64,000 bases of DNA from JALOAR01 sp041649415 (GTDB lineage Bacteria > Patescibacteriota > Minisyncoccia > UBA6257 > Colwellbacteraceae). Positions 8,227 through 15,966 of the stretch are shown here, piece after piece. The first letter of the stretch is position 1; each line of letters begins with the position of its first letter. The notes under the pieces are model-generated. The model saw only the letters and a list, made by a program, of their open reading frames with translations. It was not told where the DNA came from and did not search any database. The stretch spans positions 1 through 64,000 of the forward strand of contig JBAZND010000001.1 in NCBI GenBank assembly GCA_041649415.1, given 5' to 3'. The position numbers and the translations under genes are program-made.

Positions 8227-8827
8227 CGGCAAGAACTTCTGTTAGTGCCTTCGCCAGTTTTTCCGGCGCCTCGGGATAGTACTTGGTCGTCCGATTCACG
8301 ACCGGCGTGAGCGTCGTGGATAAAAGATCATCCCCGTATTCCGGTTGAACCGCGACAAGACCCGGCCCGATCGTCTGGACCTTCTGGATCACGGATCTTG
8401 CAAAATGCGAATCAGAGACCATCAGATCCCCGTCCATCTTGGTAAAAACGAGCGAGTGCGCGAAGTAACTGGAATACGAGAGAACGTCGTTTGCTTTGGC
8501 AAGAAACTCCGCCTCGTCATCCGTAAGGTCTTCTTCATTTAGCGGGCACGCGGTAAGATCGCTGTCATAAGGCTCGGCCGGGTACTGCCCGTGCTTTATG
8601 CCCCGCGCAAGAAGAAAGTTTTCCCCCTGGACTTTCACGAGCGCCACATGCGTGTAACGCATATAGCCGATGCGCGTCCTATGAACGTCGCTGTCGTTTG
8701 CTATTTCAGCCGTAGGGTCGGTCGGGAGAGATATTATCTTTCCCTTAAGATCAGAAACCATCTTCTCCCAAGTCTTGAGAATAAGGTCGGTTGAGGAAAT
8801 AGGCTGTTTTTCTAGAGTCTCTGCCAT
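8213..8827 (-). CDS. Orphan soluble protein, unknown
   Basis: 204 aa, no membrane segment or signal peptide, acidic. A clear Shine-Dalgarno (AAGGAG) lies 8 nt before the ATG, and a strong terminator closes it as a single-gene unit. The middle region (HVALVKVQGENFLLARGIKHG, then SLVFTKMDGDLMVSDSHF) looks like a small beta-rich domain. I do not recognise the family. Less A-rich codon use and the canonical ribosome site differ from most neighbours and resemble the orphan at 15484-15951 and pyrE/pyrF. Confidence 0.7.
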   Translation of the reverse strand: MAETLEKQPISSTDLILKTWEKMVSDLKGKIISLPTDPTAEIANDSDVHRTRIGYMRYTHVALVKVQGENFLLARGIKHGQYPAEPYDSDLTACPLNEEDLTDDEAEFLAKANDVLSYSSYFAHSLVFTKMDGDLMVSDSHFARSVIQKVQTIGPGLVAVQPEYGDDLLSTTLTPVVNRTTKYYPEAPEKLAKALTEVLAESRS

Positions 8828-8892
8828 TCCGTATTGCTCCTTTCTTTAAAGAACGTTTCAAACAAACTAATACTCTATTAGCTCCCCGTCAA

Positions 8893-9065
8893 ACGTCCGC
8901 CATAGCTTTAGCGAAGGCGGAGGGTACAGAAATTTCACTACTCGCTCGCTTTAGACTCGCTGCGTTTTAGAAACCCTCGGTTTCTAATATCTTCCGACAC
9001 GGGGAAACTTTTAGAAAGTTTCCCCGACCCCCTGAAACGTTCAAATCCTCTTCTTTAGCGGACGT
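8893..9065 (-). repeat. tRNA-associated repeat, copy A, with duplicated tRNA-Ser 3' end
   Basis: Directly downstream of tRNA-Ser (in tRNA sense) lies a block with two nested hairpins (GGGGAAAC/GTTTCCCC and TTAGAAACC/GGTTTCTAA). It ends in a second copy of the tRNA 3' end plus flank: about 36 bp at 8895-8930 repeat 9066-9101 at an offset of 171 bp with one mismatch. The core (about 8931-9052) aligns to copy B at 32331-32448, next to tRNA-Val. No coding sequence is present. Confidence 0.75.
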
Positions 9066-9088
9066 GTCCGCCGTAGCTTTAGCGAAGG

Positions 9089-9175
9089 CGGAGGGTACAG
9101 GATTTGAACCTGTGAGGGGATTTCTCCCCAACCGCATTTCGAGTGCGGCGCACTAGACCACTATGCGAACCCTCC
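9089..9175 (-). tRNA. tRNA-Ser(CGA)
   Basis: Class II tRNA on the minus strand. The acceptor GGAGGGT/ACCCTCC is perfect, the anticodon stem CCGCA/TGCGG carries loop CTCGAAA (anticodon CGA, reads UCG), and there is a long variable arm (GGGGAGAAATCCCC) and a T-loop TTCAAAT. The discriminator is G. CCA is not encoded (CCT follows). Confidence 0.95.
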
Positions 9176-9220
9176 AATTACGTAGAGCATAGTTAATTTT
9201 AAGAGCTTTGTGAAGCGCTT

Positions 9221-9250
9221 TTTGTCATTCCCGCGGAGGCGGGAATCCAG
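9221..9250. repeat. GC-rich palindrome of the TTCCCGC..GCGGGAA type
   Basis: TTCCCGCGGAGGCGGGAA forms a hairpin. In one frame it encodes FPRRRES, a common false N-terminal extension. The true start of the serine hydrolase lies downstream. Confidence 0.7.
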
Positions 9251-9259
9251 GTTTTCCTC

Positions 9260-9265
9260 TATAAT
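9260..9265 (+). promoter_or_regulatory. -10 box of a leaderless serine-hydrolase transcript
   Basis: TATAAT ends 7 nt before the ATG at 9273, so transcription should begin at or next to the start codon. No Shine-Dalgarno is present and no convincing -35 was found. Confidence 0.6.
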
Positions 9266-9272
9266 CTTGTCA

Positions 9273-10358
9273 ATGGAATCAAAAATCAGAGAAAAGATTC
9301 AAGAGGCTATCTCTGCTCATGTTTTCCCCGGCTGTGTTATCGGCATCGTAAAAAAGAACGGAGAAAGACTGATTATCCCCTCCGGCAATTTTACTTATGA
9401 TCCCAAAAGCAGTCCTGTTACCGAAACTTCTATTTTTGACGTCGCCTCCATTACCAAAGTCATTCCCACCTCGTCCCTTGCTCTCAAGCTTATTGATGAG
9501 AAGCGTCTCAATTTAGACGACCAATTGATAAAATTCGTGCCGGAATTTCATAATTCGGAAAGAGATAACGTTTTAATCTGGCATTTACTCACCCATACTC
9601 TTGATTTCAGTTTCCGTTTGTCCGAACACAAAGAAAAAACTCCCGATGAAATTTTAAAAATTATTTTTACTTCCGAATTCAAGAACAAACCCGGAAAAAT
9701 TTTCTTTTATTCAAACGCCACCAGTATTCTTTTAGGGCTGGTTGTAGAAAGAATATTAGGAAAACCATTAGACGAACTCGGCAAAGAATATTTATTTGAT
9801 CCTTTAAAAATGAACCGAACGTTATTCAACCCTCTCAAAGAATTTAAGCGCGAAGAAATCGTCCCAACGGAAATTCAAGAATGGCGCAGCGGGCACGCCT
9901 CGGCGAGCGATAAGCGAGACGGGTTAGTTCAAGGAGAAGCTCACGATGAGAGCGCGTATATTTTGAACCAGAAAATGGTTGTAGGCTCTGCCGGATTATT
10001 TTCTTGCTGCCCCGATCTGCTTAACTTCATGGAAATGATTTTAAGCAATGGAACGTTTGATGGCAAAAAATACTTTTCTCCCGAAATGGTAAACCAAATG
10101 CAAACCAACCAACTATCCGATATCGGTAAACATGCCGGTTTGGGCTGGGAATTAAACCAACCGCGATATATGGGAGTCAAGAGCGAAAATCGTTTCGGAA
10201 AAACCGGATTTACAGGAAGTCTTTGCATTTACGATATGAATTTGAAGATTGCGGTCGTTATTCTTTCAAACAGAGTTTATCCCAAACGCAAACACAACTT
10301 GGACGCCGATATAAACAAATTCCGGCGTAACATCGCCAATATTGTTTTTGGCTCTTAA
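9273..10358 (+). CDS. Serine hydrolase of the class C beta-lactamase/DD-peptidase superfamily
   Basis: 361 aa from MESKIREK. An upstream in-frame extension only translates a repeat. The catalytic SxxK motif is SITK (in DVASITKVIP, about residue 60), followed by LLTHT and the YxN-type motif FFYSNATSILLG (about 145). The C-terminal HTG/KTG equivalent appears as GKTGFTGS. No signal peptide is visible from this start, so it may be cytoplasmic or exported by other means. Related proteins are esterases, D-aminopeptidases or low-affinity penicillin-binding proteins; resistance cannot be claimed. The gene is monocistronic and ends at a long hairpin. Confidence 0.9.
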   Translation: MESKIREKIQEAISAHVFPGCVIGIVKKNGERLIIPSGNFTYDPKSSPVTETSIFDVASITKVIPTSSLALKLIDEKRLNLDDQLIKFVPEFHNSERDNVLIWHLLTHTLDFSFRLSEHKEKTPDEILKIIFTSEFKNKPGKIFFYSNATSILLGLVVERILGKPLDELGKEYLFDPLKMNRTLFNPLKEFKREEIVPTEIQEWRSGHASASDKRDGLVQGEAHDESAYILNQKMVVGSAGLFSCCPDLLNFMEMILSNGTFDGKKYFSPEMVNQMQTNQLSDIGKHAGLGWELNQPRYMGVKSENRFGKTGFTGSLCIYDMNLKIAVVILSNRVYPKRKHNLDADINKFRRNIANIVFGS

Positions 10359-10364
10359 ATACGA

Positions 10365-10403
10365 TTTCTGCCTGTACTGACTAGGTGTTAGTACAGGCAG
10401 AAA
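10365..10403. terminator. Long bidirectional hairpin between convergent genes
   Basis: A 14-bp perfect stem (TTTCTGCCTGTACT with AGTACAGGCAGAAA) surrounds an 11-nt loop. It separates the convergent serine hydrolase and pilin-LamG genes and resembles the hairpin at 30883-30918. Confidence 0.75.
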
Positions 10404-11522
10404 TTACTTTGTCTTCTCGTAAATACTTTTTATCTCATCCGCTGATAAAACACGGTCATATATCCGCACGTCATCAATGTATCCCTTGTGTGGCTGATAG
10501 ACATCCCCGTTTGCTCCGCAAGCGATTCTAAGGGGCGCATCAAGCCAACTTATCGCAGCCGCCGGCGCCATATTCATAGAACTTTTTTTCACTCCGTTGT
10601 AATAAAGTTCCTCTAGCCCGTTCCTGTCAAAAGTGGCCGCCAAATATACCCACGTATCCTTCGGCATAACCACGCCCGAACCGAGCCAATAATCGTACCC
10701 CGGACCGAAGTAGGTATTTACCTGATATTCTCCGCTTGGAATCATTACAAGTCCTAGTCTTCCCGCCGTCCATGATTGCGTGCCGACAAATCTGTTATAT
10801 TTACCGGCCGTAAAAGACGAAGAAGTGTTCACCCACAAGGAAACCGTATAATCATTCGTTCCCGATAAATTAAGAGTCGTTTCTACGTAATTATTCGTTC
10901 CGTTAAAACTCAAGCACGTTCCGCTCTTGCAGTTCCCTTCCACGGCAAAAGTCGCTCCGGAAATAGTTCCCGACTTTGCGTACCCCGAACTGTCTATCGC
11001 CGTATTTCCCGATCCCTCGTCAAATTTCCACCAGCCGATTTCCCCGTCGTCTTGCGATACCACTCCGGCAGGAGAAACTTTAACAGCCTTAGTAGCTGTT
11101 CCAGGTGCAAGCTCCACGTAAACTTTCTTGAACTCTCCGTCCGAAGTCCGTCCATTAATTTTGTTAAAAACTATGTCAAGGCTCGTTCCGTCCGCCGGAT
11201 AAGAAAAATCAAGCGCTCCGTCCAAGACTCTTGTTTCTACGGCCGACGAATAAGACGAGCCCTTAAATGAAGCGTAAAAAGATTTTCCATCCATCGGATT
11301 CTCAAAATGCACTCCCCATTGGCTCTGATCTTGCTGTCCGATAGACCTCTGCTGTACGTCGTAAAGAAAAGCGACCATCTCTTCCACGGTCGTCCTTAAT
11401 ATCGTCTGTCGGTGGTAATTAAAGTAATACCCCATACCGATCGTGCCGATGATAGCCACGAACGCAAGCACTATTAAAATCTCAAAAAGAGTAAACGCTT
11501 CTTGATGAAAAACTTTTTTCAC
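10404..11522 (-). CDS. Pseudopilin fused to a LamG-like domain
   Basis: 372 aa. The prepilin leader KKVFHQEA is followed by the FTLFEILIVLAFVAIIG helix (the residue before F is Ala, and Glu5 of the mature form is present). A GspH-type minor-pilin domain reaches about residue 150. From about 160 a concanavalin/LamG-like domain begins (GWWKFDEGSG, DSSGYAKSG) and ends with the typical tail DDVRIYDRVLSADEIKSIY. LamG domains bind glycans or proteins, so this is a plausible pilus-borne adhesin. The GTG at 11522 follows TATAAT (11530-11535) by 7 nt, suggesting leaderless translation. Confidence 0.9.
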   Translation of the reverse strand: MKKVFHQEAFTLFEILIVLAFVAIIGTIGMGYYFNYHRQTILRTTVEEMVAFLYDVQQRSIGQQDQSQWGVHFENPMDGKSFYASFKGSSYSSAVETRVLDGALDFSYPADGTSLDIVFNKINGRTSDGEFKKVYVELAPGTATKAVKVSPAGVVSQDDGEIGWWKFDEGSGNTAIDSSGYAKSGTISGATFAVEGNCKSGTCLSFNGTNNYVETTLNLSGTNDYTVSLWVNTSSSFTAGKYNRFVGTQSWTAGRLGLVMIPSGEYQVNTYFGPGYDYWLGSGVVMPKDTWVYLAATFDRNGLEELYYNGVKKSSMNMAPAAAISWLDAPLRIACGANGDVYQPHKGYIDDVRIYDRVLSADEIKSIYEKTK

Positions 11523-11552
11523 TAAGAAGATTATAACACTAACTCTATATTG

Positions 11553-11625
11553 TGGACCGTAGGAGATTCGAACTCCTTACCTCGTCATTGCAAATGACGC
11601 GCTCTACCAATTGAGCTAACGGCCC
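11553..11625 (-). tRNA. tRNA-Ala(TGC)
   Basis: GGGCCGT/ACGGTCC acceptor with the G3:U70 alanine identity pair, anticodon stem CGTCA/TGACG with loop TTTGCAA (anticodon TGC). CCA is not encoded. It lies just upstream of the pilin-LamG gene in the same direction. Confidence 0.95.
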
Positions 11626-11686
11626 AAAACACATTTCATATTTAAACCACTTTTATCTTTATATGCAAACAAATCCCTAAAGTAAA

Positions 11687-11722
11687 ATTTGTAATTAGTG
11701 ACGATCGTCACTAATTACAAAT
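11687..11722. repeat. 36-bp perfect loop-less palindrome
   Basis: The sequence is its own reverse complement over 36 bp, centred on GTGACGATCGTCAC. The same GACGATCGTC core is seen at 29052-29085 and a decayed form at 30883-30918. It lies between tRNA-Ala and the surface-protein operon terminator. Confidence 0.85.
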
Positions 11723-11728
11723 TACATA

Positions 11729-11750
11729 AAAAGCGGCTTAGGCCGCTTTT
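11729..11750 (-). terminator. Terminator of the SipW-like surface operon
   Basis: AAAAGCGGCC/GGCCGCTTTT-type hairpin followed on the minus strand by a T-run, immediately after the stop codon of the last gene. Confidence 0.8.
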
Positions 11751-12910
11751 TATTTCTGTTCTGTCTTCTGTTCCGTTTTCTTCCCTTTCTTTTTCGCAAA
11801 TCGTCCAAGCAAGTATCCGATAACAAGAACAAAGATAAGAATAAGTACGAGCCACCAGTATTCGGAGAACCATTCACCCATGGCCGCGAGGATAGTAGCA
11901 AGCCCTCTCGTATTATCCGTTCCTTCTCCTACCGACTCTTGATTATTGCCTGTTTGTTCTTCGGTTCCGCCTGTTCCATCGGGAGCTAAACTTCCTCCTC
12001 CAGTTTGTCCAGTACCGCCTAAAGCCAATCCTCCTCCCCGAATTTCTGCTCCGCCGGAAGTCGGCACGGTAAATTCTTTTTCAAAACTAACGGTCGGCGG
12101 CGAAGCGCGTGATACCACGCGATATTTATAAGTTTTCCCTGGAATAAGTCCCGTCAGTTCAATTACATGACTCGTGACTTTTGGCACTGTATCAAATTCC
12201 AAAGTTCCCGAAGGATAACCGAGATAAGGCAACGTATTAACGTTCAAAGTAAAAGGTCCTTCTTCTTCCAGTCCATAGATTACTTGGCTCGTTGCCGGAA
12301 TATTCGTATCCCAACGAACAGTTATTGTCGCCGTTTGCGGATCATCTCCATGCACAAGCGGCTCATCATTTCGATCATTTGTAATTATGAGTCCAATGCT
12401 ACCACGTCCTCCTCCGCCACCTTTTTCCGGCCCAACGGTGACTATCGTGCACTCAGAATCGTTTATGTCGCACGAACCAATATTCAAATCAAAGCTAAAA
12501 GATTTGCCTTCATACACACTTTGAGACACGTCATTCGCTAACGTAATAGTTAAAGAATGAGTTTTTGAGGTTCCCGAAGCAATTTCTGAAATAATCACCC
12601 AATTGTTCAAGAAGTTCGAGAGTTTATCTTCATAATTGGCGCCGTCCCCCGCGACTTTCAAAGTTATTTGGGAAGCAAGACCAGAAGAATCGGTACCGCT
12701 GACTTCTATACCAAGTTTCTTTGTCACTCCAAAAGTATTTTGAATCGTTAAAGTTTTAGTAACGGAGCCACCCGGAACCAAATTGGTATTAGCAAAAGGT
12801 AAATCCGTATTAGTGACATTAAAATCGGCCGCCAAAGCGTTCGGCGCGAAGAACAAAGCTGAAGCAGCTACCGCCGAGAATAAAATTAATTTTTTGAATA
12901 TTTTAGTCAT
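11750..12910 (-). CDS. Exported surface protein with C-terminal membrane anchor
   Basis: 386 aa. A clear Sec signal peptide (about 1-28, ending NALAAD) precedes a beta-rich domain (about 30-145), a Gly-rich linker (GGGGGRG) and a fibronectin-III-like domain (about 165-275, TATITVRWDTNIPATSQVIYG, PGKTYKYRVVS). A Gly/Thr/Gln-rich spacer follows, then a membrane helix (about 350-370) and a KKKGKKTEQK tail. It is the last gene of a four-gene operon with a SipW-like signal peptidase. The layout suggests a wall-spanning or cell-surface protein. No specific ligand can be inferred. Confidence 0.8.
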   Translation of the reverse strand: MTKIFKKLILFSAVAASALFFAPNALAADFNVTNTDLPFANTNLVPGGSVTKTLTIQNTFGVTKKLGIEVSGTDSSGLASQITLKVAGDGANYEDKLSNFLNNWVIISEIASGTSKTHSLTITLANDVSQSVYEGKSFSFDLNIGSCDINDSECTIVTVGPEKGGGGGRGSIGLIITNDRNDEPLVHGDDPQTATITVRWDTNIPATSQVIYGLEEEGPFTLNVNTLPYLGYPSGTLEFDTVPKVTSHVIELTGLIPGKTYKYRVVSRASPPTVSFEKEFTVPTSGGAEIRGGGLALGGTGQTGGGSLAPDGTGGTEEQTGNNQESVGEGTDNTRGLATILAAMGEWFSEYWWLVLILIFVLVIGYLLGRFAKKKGKKTEQKTEQK

Positions 12911-12914
12911 GGTT

Positions 12915-14009
12915 TTATTCAGTTGGACTTGTCTCGGAAGAAGACGGATCAGATGGAGGGGTTGGTTCTGCCGGAGCTAGCGGTTCGGGAGTTGGAGCTG
13001 GATTTTCAACTTTCACGTCACCATTATCTCCCGTATCCGTTCCCGTATCAGATGGATCTGCTTCATCTTCTTCCGAATTCGTTTCCTCACTAGATAAGTC
13101 CTCTTCTCCGTTTTCAGAGTTTATCTCGGTGCTAGCCAAATCTGTTTCATCCTCAAGTGTATTCACTTCCTCATCTGGAACATTTTGTTCTCCGTCTACA
13201 GTTTCTCCTTCATCACTCGTAACAACAACTTCTAGCTTCTCAACTTCTACCGTTTCTTCGACTACTTCAGATACTGGCGCTGTAACCAATTCTTCCGTCT
13301 CTAACTCTAACTCATTCGGTATGCCCGGTGTTGGGATTGGATCAACCCATTCACCTACACCATCAGGAATACGAGCATAAGACTTATTACCCGCTACCGA
13401 ACTTGTACATCCTTTACCTACGCCATTACCGGTTTCATCATTCGTTTCACCTTCTGTTGGCTTCAAATTGCAATAATCCGCTGGTAACGTATAGATGTAA
13501 GAATCAACCAAAACATCATTATTATTGAACAATCTCACTGAATCACCGACTGAGTTATCTAGTAACTCTTTGTTCATATAAACAACCATGAAAGAATGCG
13601 AAGCTATCACCGGAGTTATAAGTCCTGTATGCGCCTGGTCAATCATTATCTTATGGTCGGAAGAATCGGAATCGTCTCTTATGTACCAGCCGGTTAAATC
13701 AACGCTTGTATCCCCATTATTGTAGAGTTCTACCCATTCACCTTTTGGCATGCTGTCGCTATCAGTTCCAAAGTTATAGCCATATTCATTTCCATCCGGA
13801 TTCGGTAAGAATTCGTTAAGCACTACTCCAAAAGTCGTAGGAACCCACGTTCCTGTAGTTACTGAATTTCCTTCAACTTCCGCTGTCGCAGTCCACGCAG
13901 CGCGAGTGTAACCGATTCTAAAGCTCGCAAAGTTAAAAACTATAATAAAAACCAATAAGAGAGATGACCAACAAAACTCATATTCTTTTTTATTATTCCT
14001 TGGTTTCAC
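12915..14009 (-). CDS. Exported lamin-tail-domain protein, SipW-type signal
   Basis: 364 aa. The signal region ends in TRAAWTATAEVEGNSVTTGTW, like the AAWTAS of the camelysin-like protein upstream, so both are likely substrates of the adjacent signal peptidase. Residues about 63-200 match a lamin-tail domain (VVLNEFLPNPDG, GEWVELYNNGDTSVDLTGW). A long Glu/Thr/Asp/Pro-rich tail (about 220-364), highly acidic and low in complexity, follows. The start is GTG at 14009, overlapping the signal-peptidase gene by 17 bp, so the genes are translationally coupled. The role is presumably structural on the surface. Confidence 0.8.
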   Translation of the reverse strand: MKPRNNKKEYEFCWSSLLLVFIIVFNFASFRIGYTRAAWTATAEVEGNSVTTGTWVPTTFGVVLNEFLPNPDGNEYGYNFGTDSDSMPKGEWVELYNNGDTSVDLTGWYIRDDSDSSDHKIMIDQAHTGLITPVIASHSFMVVYMNKELLDNSVGDSVRLFNNNDVLVDSYIYTLPADYCNLKPTEGETNDETGNGVGKGCTSSVAGNKSYARIPDGVGEWVDPIPTPGIPNELELETEELVTAPVSEVVEETVEVEKLEVVVTSDEGETVDGEQNVPDEEVNTLEDETDLASTEINSENGEEDLSSEETNSEEDEADPSDTGTDTGDNGDVKVENPAPTPEPLAPAEPTPPSDPSSSETSPTE

Positions 14010-14508
14010 TCTTTTTCTTTTTTATTTCCTTAATTATTTTCCGCGTTTCGTCCGTTATGACGATAACCGCCGGAATGCCTATAAATACGGCAAACCCTAA
14101 AGGTTTTTTTGCAAAATCCAATATCCAACCGAGATAAGGAACGTTGAAAATGACTTTCCCTATCACTTCGTTCTGCCGGACTTCCGACATATCCTCCGCA
14201 TTATTCGCGTCCCCTTTGGTTGTAAAAACATATTCTCCCGCCTGCGCCTTAACTCCTACGATACGGTGCGTTACCGGAGCATCCAATACGCTTCCTTCAC
14301 GCTTAAACGTAATTATATCGCCTTCCTTATAAACGTCCGCCGGATTAACGAATACCACGCTTCCCGTCTTTATCGCCGGTTCCATTGAACCCGTTTGCAC
14401 CACAAGCGCTTTGGGAATTCCGGGAACTTGGAGACTAGACAAAAGCACCAAACCGGCAACGGCAAGAAAAACAACTATTACGATCGTTGAAATTACTTTC
14501 TTTAACAT
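13993..14508 (-). CDS. sipW: SipW/ER-type signal peptidase I
   Basis: 171 aa membrane serine protease that removes signal peptides. An N-terminal membrane helix (about 7-27) precedes the catalytic motif QTGSMEPAIKTGS (Ser near residue 41). The second catalytic site is VTHRIVGV, with His in place of the Lys used by typical bacterial LepB, and TTKGDANN supplies the Asp-containing box. A second membrane helix lies at about 128-152. This Ser/His type is the class of Bacillus SipW, which processes TasA-type matrix proteins. Flanking genes encode proteins with matching signal ends (AAWT), so substrate and enzyme are linked in one operon. Confidence 0.9.
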   Translation of the reverse strand: MLKKVISTIVIVVFLAVAGLVLLSSLQVPGIPKALVVQTGSMEPAIKTGSVVFVNPADVYKEGDIITFKREGSVLDAPVTHRIVGVKAQAGEYVFTTKGDANNAEDMSEVRQNEVIGKVIFNVPYLGWILDFAKKPLGFAVFIGIPAVIVITDETRKIIKEIKKKKSETKE

Positions 14509-14527
14509 TTAAGAATATTCCCTGCCT

Positions 14528-14588
14528 CGGCGTAGCTTTAGCGGAGACGGATCCGCCCCGACCCCTCTACCATCGGCGGAGGGGTCGG
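14528..14588. repeat. Paired hairpins in the surface operon spacer
   Basis: A degenerate CGGCGTAGCTTTAGCG..CGGATCCGCC palindrome is followed by a perfect 10-bp stem (CCGACCCCTC/GAGGGGTCGG, 14558-14588). No T-run follows on the minus strand, so it is not a standard terminator; it may stabilise or attenuate the mRNA between the abundant substrate gene and sipW. Confidence 0.6.
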
Positions 14589-14599
14589 AAAAAGATTAG

Positions 14600-15223
14600 T
14601 TACGGAGTTACGGTCTCACCTACAAAATATACTGACCAATCGCATGCTTTACCTTGATAACCATTATCAGCATCAGTTGCTAAACCAATAATCTGACGCA
14701 TTGCAATTGTCGTACCAGGTCCGAAATTCGCCGCATCTGCAATTTTTACTTTATTACTAACCCCCCAAAGATTGGGATACATAACAGTGAAATTACTGTC
14801 GGTATCAGAACCATCCATTTTCCCCGGATGAGAAGGAGCGGGGGTGGGGCTAGATGCATACCCATATAAAACCGGGCCAGTATTAAGAACACTGGATTGC
14901 CACGCAAGTTTAGTTACATAACAAGCATCGCCGCTACCATCCAAATACATATAAAGGTCCAACGGAACACCGCTGTTATTAGTAATAACTGCACGCTCCT
15001 GTGGATCACTAACAGAACCAGGAATGAATCCAGACTCGCTAAACGGTAACGGATCTGTAATGCCCGAACCACCCGCTGAACCTGCAGCCGTAATGCTCAA
15101 TTGAGCAGTACTAACAGTATTTCCACCAATATTAGTAGACGCCGTCCACGCCGCGTAAGTTGCACCGGCAACGACCCCCACTACGGAAAGAATGATTCCT
15201 CCGCTTAAGAGAATTCTTTTCAT
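14600..15223 (-). CDS. Camelysin/TasA-like exported protein
   Basis: 207 aa, first gene of the operon. The short signal (KRILLSGGIILSVVGVVAGATYAAWTAS) with cleavage near ATYA/AW fits the SipW-substrate pattern of TasA/camelysin-like proteins. The mature part begins as a beta-sandwich (NTVSTAQLSITAAG), then has PFSESGFIPGSVSDPQERAVITNNSGVPLDLYMYLDG, a phrase typical of TasA-like proteins that includes the xPGxxxxxxVxNxG signature in modified form. Likely a secreted fibre or matrix subunit. A promoter lies at 15341-15368. Confidence 0.8.
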   Translation of the reverse strand: MKRILLSGGIILSVVGVVAGATYAAWTASTNIGGNTVSTAQLSITAAGSAGGSGITDPLPFSESGFIPGSVSDPQERAVITNNSGVPLDLYMYLDGSGDACYVTKLAWQSSVLNTGPVLYGYASSPTPAPSHPGKMDGSDTDSNFTVMYPNLWGVSNKVKIADAANFGPGTTIAMRQIIGLATDADNGYQGKACDWSVYFVGETVTP

Positions 15224-15340
15224 AATTTTTTTGTTTATTTTTTATTATTTATATTTTTACCAACTCAAAGAACTGTTTTTGCCCCGTTCTCATTTTCGTC
15301 CCTTGCCAAGCTCGACCGGCCGAACAAAAATATTACTTAA

Positions 15341-15368
15341 AAGATAGAATACCTCCACTGCTTGTCAA
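15341..15368 (-). promoter_or_regulatory. Promoter of the SipW-like operon
   Basis: A perfect -35 TTGACA (complement of 15363-15368), a 16-nt spacer and -10 TATCTT (15341-15346) predict a 5' leader of about 110 nt. A GGCCTATTTTAGGCC hairpin lies just upstream (15381-15399) and could insulate it from the divergent gene. Confidence 0.65.
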
Positions 15369-15483
15369 GAAAATCAAGAAAAGGCCTAAAATAGGCCTTG
15401 ACCCCATAAAAACTATGTGTCATTCTCCCCATGCGGACTCTTAAAAACATGGTTCAGTAAACGACGGAAAAGGAGGAATAATC

Positions 15484-15951
15484 ATGAATATGGACGTGAA
15501 ATTACCTTTTACTCTAAAGCTCGTTCCGACCGGATTTGATACCGACAAGACAAAGGACGGATGGAAACTTGTTGAAAACGAACCATTCGATATTCCCGCA
15601 AAAATCGGAAAACTTCGTCTTGACCTCGTTCAAATCCTATACAAAAAGGAACTTTCCATACCCGGCGAGACGTTAAAAATACGGGCAAAATACCTTAAAG
15701 TTCACCACGGGCAGAGATTTGCCGAACTTCTGCTCCGCAACCAATCCCAAATTCCGGATGAATGGGGAAAATATTCCCTTATATTTCCCGGAACGGTCTG
15801 GTTCAACAGCTCTAGAGGCTTTGAGGTCATCCCCGTCCTGTACTGCAACTTCGTCGGCGATGGGAAATGGAATCTCGTGTTTGAACGCCTCGACAGAGAT
15901 TGGGATGATGATAGTCCCTTCATTCATTTCGTCCGTTCTTCTGAATATTAG
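15484..15951 (+). CDS. Orphan soluble protein, unknown
   Basis: 155 aa with no signal or membrane segment. A strong Shine-Dalgarno (AGGAGG, 15471-15476) lies 7 nt before the ATG, and a terminator follows. The Lys/Asp-rich, aromatic sequence (KYSLIFPGTVWFN, GDGKWNLVFERLDRDWDD) suggests a beta-rich fold. No family recognised. It is a stand-alone unit between the surface operon and tRNA-Ser. Confidence 0.7.
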   Translation: MNMDVKLPFTLKLVPTGFDTDKTKDGWKLVENEPFDIPAKIGKLRLDLVQILYKKELSIPGETLKIRAKYLKVHHGQRFAELLLRNQSQIPDEWGKYSLIFPGTVWFNSSRGFEVIPVLYCNFVGDGKWNLVFERLDRDWDDDSPFIHFVRSSEY

Positions 15952-15966
15952 CTCTTTCTATTTTAT

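Noticed and set aside
9210..9272. N-terminal extension of the serine hydrolase (FPRRRES)
   Set aside because: Translates a GC-rich palindromic repeat; the -10 box and family start point to 9273.
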